Of a DNA stretch of 5,226 bases, positions 1 to 4,156 are shown in pieces. The notes below the pieces were generated by a model. That model saw only the letters and a list, made by a program, of their open reading frames with translations. It was not told the origin of the DNA and made no database searches. Source of the stretch: an uncultured Aliiroseovarius sp. Its GTDB lineage: Bacteria; Pseudomonadota; Alphaproteobacteria; Rhodobacterales; Rhodobacteraceae. Position 1 is the stretch's first letter; every line of letters begins with the position of its first letter. The translations under genes were made by a program, and so were the position numbers. Location of the stretch: positions 1 through 5,226 of the forward strand of contig CALJDH010000003.1 in NCBI GenBank assembly GCA_938023895.1. The letters are read 5' to 3'.

Positions 1-87
1 CTCATCCATCTGACGTGGCATTGCGACACATGGCGCGTCAAGGCGAAAGCGCTTGAGGGCGGCGGGACTGCACCCTAGCCTGATCCT
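1..87. other. Upstream flank, possible tail of a preceding gene
   Basis: No complete gene is visible here. On the + strand, frame 1 is open from the window edge to a TAG at 76-78 and would give a 25-residue C-terminal end (…DTWRVKAKALEGGGTAP). Its third codon positions are mostly G or C (18 of 25 by hand count), as in real genes of this window, so it may be the end of an upstream gene stopping 9 bases before the next start. I do not recognise the residues. A minus-strand start at 21-19 (MPRQMDE…, running off the window) is the alternative but lacks a Shine-Dalgarno. I see no convincing promoter. Confidence 0.25.
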
Positions 88-870
88 ATGAAACAGTTCC
101 TGATTGCCCTGACCCTGCTTGCCGCGCCTGCCTCCGCGCAGACCACGTTGACTGCGGATGATCTGTCGCGCCTGAAGGCGGCGGATGTCGTCATTCTGGG
201 CGAGGTGCATGACAACCCGACCCACCACGAAATGCAGGCGCAGATCGTGCAGGCCGTAGCGCCGGCCGCGCTTGTGATCGAGATGTTGGGGCAAGAGGAC
301 GCCTCTGCTTTGGCGGCAGATCCCGCCGCGTTTGCAGATCGCTGGGCTAAGACAGGCTGGCCGGATTTCCAGATGTATCTGCCCGTCTTCGAAGCGCATG
401 ACGGCCCGATCTTCGGGGCCGCTGTGTCTCGTGACGTGGCTCGCGCGACCTATGCGGATGGAGTCGCGGCGCATTTTCAGGGGGATGCGGTGGGCTATGG
501 GCTGACCGACGCGCTGCCCGAGGATCAGCAGGCTCGACGGACCGAACTGCAGTTTCGGGCCCATTGTGAAGCCATGCCGCGCGAGATGATGGGTGGCATG
601 ATCGAGGTGCAGCGCCTGCGCGATGCGACCCTAGCGGCTGGGGTGGTGCGGGCGATGGCGGATACGGGCGGCCCGGTAGCGGTCATCACCGGAAACGGCC
701 ACGCCCGCAAGGACTGGGGCGTGCCGTCCTATCTGGCGCGTGTTGCGCCAGAGTTGCGCGTGATTTCGGTCGGGCAGGGCGAGGATGGCGTGCCGCCAGA
801 GGGTGGGTTTGACATCGTTCTGGATGCACCTGCGCCGGATCGCCCAGATCCTTGTGCGCAGTTCAAATAG
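88..870 (+). CDS. ChaN-family exported protein (haem-binding/Tiki-like superfamily)
   Basis: A 260-residue protein of the ChaN/DUF399 family (Cofac_haem_bdg type). Characterised relatives are cell-envelope proteins that bind haem; the fold belongs to the wider Tiki/TraB/EreA-like superfamily, so a hydrolytic role cannot be excluded. Residues 1-17 form a classic Sec signal peptide with an Ala-Ser-Ala cleavage site before Gln18. There is no lipobox cysteine, so the product should be a soluble periplasmic protein rather than a lipoprotein. The family signatures are both present: LGEVHDNPTHHE at 37-48 (Glu39, His41, His46, His47) and TGNGHARKDWGVPSYL at 201-216 (His205). Two cysteines, Cys160 and Cys256, could form a periplasmic disulfide. 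The ATG at 88 is chosen because it opens the signal peptide; there is no good Shine-Dalgarno, which would fit translational coupling to an upstream gene ending at 78. It ends 66 bases before coaBC. Family assignment is firm; the ligand or substrate is not known from sequence. Confidence 0.9.
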   Translation: MKQFLIALTLLAAPASAQTTLTADDLSRLKAADVVILGEVHDNPTHHEMQAQIVQAVAPAALVIEMLGQEDASALAADPAAFADRWAKTGWPDFQMYLPVFEAHDGPIFGAAVSRDVARATYADGVAAHFQGDAVGYGLTDALPEDQQARRTELQFRAHCEAMPREMMGGMIEVQRLRDATLAAGVVRAMADTGGPVAVITGNGHARKDWGVPSYLARVAPELRVISVGQGEDGVPPEGGFDIVLDAPAPDRPDPCAQFK

Positions 871-874
871 AAGC

Positions 875-931
875 TCCCCATTGAAAGGCAGGCTGCGGTC
901 CCGTAACTGTTTGATTGTACTTCAAAGGGGA
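875..931 (+). promoter_or_regulatory. Possible stem hiding the coaBC ribosome-binding site
   Basis: Bases 875-885 (TCCCCATTGAA) are complementary to 921-931 (TTCAAAGGGGA) at 10 of 11 positions, the exception being an A-A mismatch at 880/926, with a 35-base loop between. The 3' arm is the coaBC Shine-Dalgarno itself. In a read-through transcript from the upstream gene this pairing could lower coaBC translation. TTGAAA at 881-886 also resembles a -35 box, but no good -10 lies at the right distance; a promoter there would exclude the 5' arm from the message. The complementarity is seen; the function is inference. Confidence 0.25.
924..930 (+). promoter_or_regulatory. Ribosome-binding site of coaBC
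   Basis: AAAGGGG ends 6 bases before the ATG at 937 and fixes that start. The surrounding TCAAAGGGGATCCCCATG matches the M3 peptidase start region at 4142-4159 in 17 of 18 bases. Confidence 0.7.
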
Positions 932-936
932 TCCCC

Positions 937-2136
937 ATGCTGGCTGGCAAACACATCCTTCTGATCATCGGCGGCGGCATCGCCGCCTTCAAATCCTTGG
1001 ACCTGATCCGGCGCCTGCGCGAACGCGGGGCCGAGGTCACGCCCGTGATCACCAAAGCCGGGCAGGAATTCGTGACGCCTCTATCCACGTCGGGGCTGGC
1101 GGCGAACAAGGTCTATACCGATCTGTTTGACCTGACCGACGAGGCCGAGATGGGCCATATCGAACTGTCCCGCGCTGCCGACTTGGTGGTCGTCGCGCCG
1201 GCCACGGCGGATCTTTTGGGCAAGATGGCGGGGGGGCTGGCCAATGACCTTGCCTCGACCCTACTCATGGCGACAGACAAACGCGTGCTGGTCGCGCCCG
1301 CGATGAACGTCCGCATGTGGGAGCACCCGGCCTGTCAGCGCAATGTTGAGACTTTGAAAGGCGATGGCGTGTTGTTCGTCGGTCCGAACGACGGCGCAAT
1401 GGCCTGCGGCGAGTTCGGTCCGGGTCGCATGTCCGAGCCGCTCGAGATTGTGTCGGCGGTCGAAGCGGCCCTGATGGACGGTCCCTTGAAGGGCAAGCAT
1501 GTGCTTGTAACATCGGGCCCGACGCATGAACCGATCGACCCGGTGCGCTACATCGCCAACCGCTCGTCCGGTGCGCAGGGCACCGCGCTGGGCCGCGCCT
1601 TGGCCGCACTTGGGGCGGATGTGACATTCGTCACCGGGCCCGCTGACGTGCCACCGCCCGAGGGTGTAAAGGTGGTGAAGGTGCAATCGGCACAAGAGAT
1701 GCTGAAGGCCGTGAAATCCGCATTGCCCGCCGATGCCGCCGTATTTGCCGCTGCTGTGGCCGACTGGCGTGTGGCCTCGGCGTCGAACAGCAAGATTAAA
1801 AAGGACGCGAAGGGCAGTCTGCCGGTTCTGGAGTTTGCCGAGAACCCAGACATCCTTGCGACCGTCAGTCAAATGAAGAAAGGGCGCCCGCCGTTGGTCG
1901 TGGGTTTCGCGGCCGAGACCGACGATGTGATGGCCAATGCCACGTCCAAGCGTGAACGAAAGGGTTGTGATTGGATCGTTGCCAATGATGTCAGCCCGGA
2001 AACCGGGATTATGGGCGGGTCCGAGAATGCCGTGACGCTGATTTCAGAAACCGGCGTCGATGTCTGGCCGCGTATGGGGAAGGACGATGTCGCCCGTCAG
2101 CTGGCCGCGCGGATTTCCGAGGCGTTGGCGGACTAG
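937..2136 (+). CDS. coaBC: Bifunctional phosphopantothenoylcysteine decarboxylase / phosphopantothenate-cysteine ligase
   Basis: A 399-residue cytoplasmic enzyme for two consecutive steps of coenzyme A synthesis. The C-terminal CoaB domain joins cysteine to 4'-phosphopantothenate using CTP; the N-terminal CoaC domain decarboxylates the product to 4'-phosphopantetheine using FMN. CoaC (about 1-180) shows the flavoprotein start GKHILLIIGGGIAAFKS, the active-site histidine in GHIELSR (His74), the PAMNVRMW motif (121-128, Asn124) and the substrate-clamp cysteine in ACGEFGPGRM (Cys157). CoaB (about 185-399) shows VTSGPTHEPIDPVRYIANRSSG (191-212, given as motif; key Asn208), AAAVADWR (271-278) and the lysine-rich KIKKDAKG (Lys289 region). 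Those positions align closely with the E. coli enzyme as I remember it, and the length is normal. The ATG at 937 has a strong Shine-Dalgarno. Dut follows after 48 bases, a neighbour arrangement also known in other bacteria, so co-transcription is likely. Nothing looks broken. Confidence 0.97.
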   Translation: MLAGKHILLIIGGGIAAFKSLDLIRRLRERGAEVTPVITKAGQEFVTPLSTSGLAANKVYTDLFDLTDEAEMGHIELSRAADLVVVAPATADLLGKMAGGLANDLASTLLMATDKRVLVAPAMNVRMWEHPACQRNVETLKGDGVLFVGPNDGAMACGEFGPGRMSEPLEIVSAVEAALMDGPLKGKHVLVTSGPTHEPIDPVRYIANRSSGAQGTALGRALAALGADVTFVTGPADVPPPEGVKVVKVQSAQEMLKAVKSALPADAAVFAAAVADWRVASASNSKIKKDAKGSLPVLEFAENPDILATVSQMKKGRPPLVVGFAAETDDVMANATSKRERKGCDWIVANDVSPETGIMGGSENAVTLISETGVDVWPRMGKDDVARQLAARISEALAD

Positions 2137-2142
2137 ATTCAA

Positions 2143-2177
2143 TGCCTCCGGCGGGGATACTTGGGACAAGAAAAAGA
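2143..2177 (+). repeat. Rhodobacteraceae-type intergenic motif between coaBC and dut
   Basis: The 48-base gap contains TGCCTCCGGCGGGGATAC followed by TTGGGACAAGAAAAAGA. From memory, sequences of the form GCCTCCGGCGGGGATATTTGG plus an A/G-rich tail recur many times between genes in Rhodobacteraceae; I could not check this here, and only one copy is in the window. The CCTCCGGCGGG part can form only a very small hairpin (three pairs with a five-base loop). The purine-rich tail runs into the Shine-Dalgarno of dut. Its role is unknown to me; an mRNA processing site, a weak 3'-end signal or a selfish short repeat are all possible. Confidence 0.5.
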
Positions 2178-2181
2178 GGGG
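2175..2181 (+). promoter_or_regulatory. Ribosome-binding site deciding the dut start
   Basis: AGAGGGG lies 3 bases before the ATG at 2185 (core GAGG 5 bases away). This supports the ATG over the in-frame TTG at 2161, which would put the Shine-Dalgarno inside the coding region and add eight residues lying outside the dUTPase fold. Confidence 0.6.
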
Positions 2182-2184
2182 CCG

Positions 2185-2649
2185 ATGCCACAGATCAAGG
2201 TTATTCGTGAAGACGGCGCGGATGCGTCCGTGGCGCTGCCGTCCTATGAGACCGCCGGGGCGGCGGGCGCGGATTTGCGCGCCAATCTGCCCGAAGCGGA
2301 TCGTACTGCGGGATGGGTTTTGGCGCCGATGGAGCGGCGCATTGTGCCGACCGGGCTGCGTGTAGAAATTCCTGACGGATTTGAAATGCAGATCCGTCCG
2401 CGGTCCGGGCTGGCGGCCAAGCATGGCGTGACGCTGGCAAATGCACCCGGGACAATCGACAGTGACTATCGCGGTCCACTGGGGGTAATCTTGATCAATC
2501 TGGGCGCCGAGCCGTTCACCGTCGGTCATGGCGAGCGTATCGCGCAGGCGGTGATCGCCCCTGTGGTGCAGGCCGACTATGTCCAGGTGGACGCGCTGGG
2601 CGACACGTCGCGCGGGGCCGGTGGATTCGGGTCGACGGGGCGCGGCTGA
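2185..2649 (+). CDS. dut: Deoxyuridine 5'-triphosphate nucleotidohydrolase (dUTPase)
   Basis: A 154-residue cytoplasmic enzyme that hydrolyses dUTP to dUMP and pyrophosphate, keeping uracil out of DNA and supplying dUMP for thymidylate synthesis. All five motifs of the homotrimeric dUTPase family are present in order: motif 1 [10 protein letters not shown] (24-33), motif 2 RPRSGLA (71-77), motif 3 with GTIDSDYRG (89-97; Asp92 the likely catalytic base), motif 4 GERIAQAVI (116-124) and the C-terminal glycine-rich arm [10 protein letters not shown] (143-152) that closes over the neighbouring subunit's active site. Length is typical for the family. A TTG at 2161 would extend the frame by eight residues, but the ATG at 2185 has the ribosome-binding site and begins the usual N-terminal strand. 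The stop at 2647-2649 is one base from the next start, so translation of the two genes is probably coupled. Confidence 0.96.
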   Translation: MPQIKVIREDGADASVALPSYETAGAAGADLRANLPEADRTAGWVLAPMERRIVPTGLRVEIPDGFEMQIRPRSGLAAKHGVTLANAPGTIDSDYRGPLGVILINLGAEPFTVGHGERIAQAVIAPVVQADYVQVDALGDTSRGAGGFGSTGRG

Positions 2650-2650
2650 T

Positions 2651-3682
2651 ATGGCGTGGGTCCTTCTGACATTGGCGCTGATCTGGTTGGGTGGTGCGTA
2701 TATGCGCTTCTCAAAGGCGCAGCGCTGGTATCTGACGGGGCTAGTGGCGGCGGTCGTTTTGCTGAGCTTCGCGGTCCTGCCGGCAGGCAATCCCATCGCC
2801 GCTGGACTGGGGGGCAACTTCACCATCTGGGCCGTGTTCTTTGCGATGATCGGGTTGGCTGCGCTGTATGGGCGTGGGCTATCGTGGTTGAAGGCTCGCG
2901 TGCCGGATGCGCCGGGCACTGACGCGGATGACGGCCCCTTTACCGATACCGAGTTGGACCGTTACGCCCGCCACATCGTCCTGCGCGAGATCGGTGGGCC
3001 GGGGCAGGTGGCACTGAAAGAGGCCAAGGTGCTGGTCATTGGCGCAGGCGGGCTTGGCTCGCCCGTGCTGCTGTATCTGGCGGCGGCGGGCGTTGGCACA
3101 ATTGGCGTGATTGACGATGACGTGGTCGATAATTCGAACCTGCAGCGGCAGGTAATCCACCGCGACGCGGATATTGGCACGCCCAAGGTGTTTTCAGCCG
3201 AAGCCGCCATGAAGGCGCAAAATCCCGCGATTGAGGTGCGCCCGTATAACCGGCGCCTAACGGACGACATCGCCGAGGATCTTCTGGCCGACTATGACCT
3301 GATCCTCGAAGGCTCGGACAATTTCGAGACCCGCTATCTGGTGAACCGTGTCGCGGTCAAACTGGGCAAACCCGTCATCGGCGGTGCGCTGAGCCAGTGG
3401 GAGGGGCAGGTCTCGACCTTCGACCCCGCGCGCGGAGCGCCCTGCTATCAGTGCATCTTCCCCGAAGCCCCCGCACCGGGGCTTGCGCCCAGCTGTTCCG
3501 AGGCTGGAGTCGTCGGCCCGCTGCCCGCCATCATCGGCGGCATCATGGCTACGGAAGCGGTGAAAGAGATCACCGGCGCGGGTGAGGGCCTGCGCGGTCG
3601 GATGCTGATCTATGACGCGATGTATGCCGAGACGCGCGTGATCAAGACGAAGCGGCGCGAGGGGTGTGCGTGTTGTGGATGA
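2651..3682 (+). CDS. moeB: MoeB/ThiF/HesA-family adenylyltransferase with three N-terminal membrane helices
   Basis: A 343-residue E1-like enzyme that should adenylate the C-terminal glycine of a small sulfur-carrier protein (MoaD in molybdopterin synthesis or ThiS in thiamine synthesis). Residues 1-76 hold three hydrophobic helices (about 2-18, 27-44 and 57-74); positive charges at 19-25 and 75-83 put the enzyme domain in the cytoplasm. The E1 domain (about 103-343) shows YARHIVLREIGGPGQ (105-119), the ATP-binding GAGGLGS (131-137), IDDDVVDNSNLQRQ (154-167, Arg166), GTPK (Lys179), EGSDNFETR (220-228, Asp223), CYQC (265-268), SCSEAGVVGPLP (Cys282, the position of the thioester or persulfide cysteine in relatives) and a closing CACC (339-342); the two CxxC pairs should bind zinc. 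There is no rhodanese domain. E. coli MoeB is about 249 residues, so the extra length is the membrane part. The ATG at 2651 follows the dut stop by one base, with only a weak GGGG-type ribosome-binding site. No carrier protein is encoded in this window, so MoeB versus ThiF is undecided; the symbol is by family resemblance. Confidence 0.88.
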   Translation: MAWVLLTLALIWLGGAYMRFSKAQRWYLTGLVAAVVLLSFAVLPAGNPIAAGLGGNFTIWAVFFAMIGLAALYGRGLSWLKARVPDAPGTDADDGPFTDTELDRYARHIVLREIGGPGQVALKEAKVLVIGAGGLGSPVLLYLAAAGVGTIGVIDDDVVDNSNLQRQVIHRDADIGTPKVFSAEAAMKAQNPAIEVRPYNRRLTDDIAEDLLADYDLILEGSDNFETRYLVNRVAVKLGKPVIGGALSQWEGQVSTFDPARGAPCYQCIFPEAPAPGLAPSCSEAGVVGPLPAIIGGIMATEAVKEITGAGEGLRGRMLIYDAMYAETRVIKTKRREGCACCG

Positions 3683-3805
3683 TGCGAGTAAAAACTGCTG
3701 TCACGTCGATTAGTCATGCTCGTGATCATGTTGTCTATCGTGAGACTTGCCTTCTCGGGTTAGGGTTGCAACTGATTAAGAATAGCCAAGTTGTAGGAGA
3801 GGCTA
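3683..3805. other. A+T-richer intergenic stretch before the small gene
   Basis: These 123 bases are visibly richer in A+T than the flanking genes and have stops in all forward frames. TCACG (3701-3705) and CGTGA (3721-3725) could pair over a 15-base loop, but no T-run follows, so I do not call a terminator. TTGCCT (3747-3752) and TAAGAA (3777-3782) resemble promoter boxes but are 24 bases apart. A promoter for the small gene is plausible here on position alone. Confidence 0.3.
3795..3802 (+). promoter_or_regulatory. Ribosome-binding site for the TTG-start small gene
   Basis: AGGAGAGG, with AGGAG ending 6 bases before the TTG at 3806, is among the best Shine-Dalgarno matches in the window and is the main reason to accept a TTG start. 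The overlapping ATG frame at 3828 has no comparable site. Confidence 0.6.
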
Positions 3806-4045
3806 TTGCTTAGCTGGGATTCCGAGAATGGCTGGCAGTTTAGTTTCCTCGGTGCGGTTTTGGTCGCATCTGCGTTGGCGTTCACAATCTATCGAAATCG
3901 TGTCCGCCGTAAGTCTCTTCGTCGCCGCGATGACGGTGTTTATGTCTGGATTGAATGGCACGGCGGCGAAAAAACATCGCTTCAAGATCCATCAGATCCG
4001 GGCGGAGCATGGGACTCTGATGGGGATGGAGACGGAGGCGATTGA
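3806..4045 (+). CDS. Small single-pass membrane protein with Asp/Gly-rich tail, function unknown
   Basis: A 79-residue protein that I cannot assign a function. It has a short N-terminus, one hydrophobic helix (about 12-29), then a strongly basic stretch RNRVRRKSLRRR (30-41) that predicts an N-out, C-in topology. The cytoplasmic part reads DGVYVWIEWHGGEKTS (43-58) and DPSDPGGAWD (61-70), and ends in SDGDGDGGD (71-79). I recall similar short proteins with a Y-x-W-[IV]-E-W-H-G core and a D/G-rich tail in Rhodobacteraceae, but could not search. The tail resembles the Asp spacing of calcium-binding loops, though it lacks any surrounding EF-hand or RTX repeat. The start is TTG, supported by a strong ribosome-binding site. 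Third-position G+C is only about 48% by hand count, lower than the neighbours, and the overlapping frame 3828-4049 scores higher (about 66%); protein features and the ribosome-binding site favour this frame. It stands apart from the moeB-like gene by 123 bases. Confidence 0.65.
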   Translation: MLSWDSENGWQFSFLGAVLVASALAFTIYRNRVRRKSLRRRDDGVYVWIEWHGGEKTSLQDPSDPGGAWDSDGDGDGGD

Positions 4046-4074
4046 CTGAGTGGCCGATTGTCGCTGGCTAAAAT
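4042..4074 (+). promoter_or_regulatory. Weak promoter candidate for the M3 peptidase gene
   Basis: TTGACT (4042-4047) and TAAAAT (4069-4074) each match the -35 and -10 consensus at 5 of 6 positions, but the 21-base spacer is longer than the usual 16-18. TAAAAT alone may serve as a -10 box, placing a start near 4081 and giving a leader of about 76 bases. The -35 candidate overlaps the stop codon of the small gene. Confidence 0.25.
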
Positions 4075-4101
4075 GATGTCTTGCAACCACCTTGAGAGCG
4101 G

Positions 4102-4143
4102 TCTCCCCTTCCATTCCCCCCTCACGCCCCCTAGCTTTCCCTC
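4102..4143 (+). other. Pyrimidine-rich leader before the M3 peptidase
   Basis: 37 of 42 bases are C or T, with runs such as TTCCCCCCTC, directly upstream of the AAAGGAG ribosome-binding site. GGTCTCC at 4100-4106 can pair with GGAGATC plus C (4147-4153; one G-U pair), covering the Shine-Dalgarno, with this tract forming the loop. Any C-rich stretch tends to match a purine-rich ribosome-binding site, so this may be chance. Confidence 0.35.
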
Positions 4144-4150
4144 AAAGGAG
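4144..4150 (+). promoter_or_regulatory. Ribosome-binding site of the M3 peptidase
   Basis: AAAGGAG ends 6 bases before the ATG at 4157 and fixes the start. The block TCAAAGGAGATCCCCATG differs from the coaBC start region by one base. Confidence 0.75.
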
Positions 4151-4156
4151 ATCCCC

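Noticed and set aside
927..936. Perfect palindrome GGGGATCCCC before coaBC as a possible operator
   Set aside because: It is explained by the Shine-Dalgarno followed by the ATCCCC spacer also seen at the M3 peptidase start, where it is not a perfect palindrome.
915..1130. Forward 71-codon frame overlapping the start of coaBC
   Set aside because: It overlaps the coaBC N-terminal flavoprotein fold in another frame and has no protein features of its own.
1261..1872. Minus-strand open frame of 203 codons inside coaBC
   Set aside because: It is entirely antisense to conserved CoaC and CoaB motifs; composition rich in His, Arg and Cys is typical of a shadow frame.
2161..2184. TTG start extending dut by eight residues
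   Set aside because: The extension lies within the intergenic motif, and the ribosome-binding site points to the ATG at 2185.
2579..2650. Upstream ATG extending the moeB-like protein by 24 residues into dut
   Set aside because: The extra residues are Arg/Trp-rich out-of-frame dut sequence; the ATG at 2651 begins directly at the first membrane helix.
2044..2919. Long minus-strand open frame of 291 codons across the end of coaBC, dut and the start of the moeB-like gene
   Set aside because: It lies opposite well-recognised genes, has no recognisable domain, and long antisense frames are expected in G+C-rich coding DNA.
3701..3725. Possible terminator hairpin after the moeB-like gene
   Set aside because: The stem is only five base pairs with a 15-base loop and no T-run follows.
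3828..4049. Overlapping + strand frame of 73 codons starting with ATG
   Set aside because: It has higher third-position G+C than the 3806 frame, but no Shine-Dalgarno and no coherent membrane helix or motif; kept only as the alternative to test.
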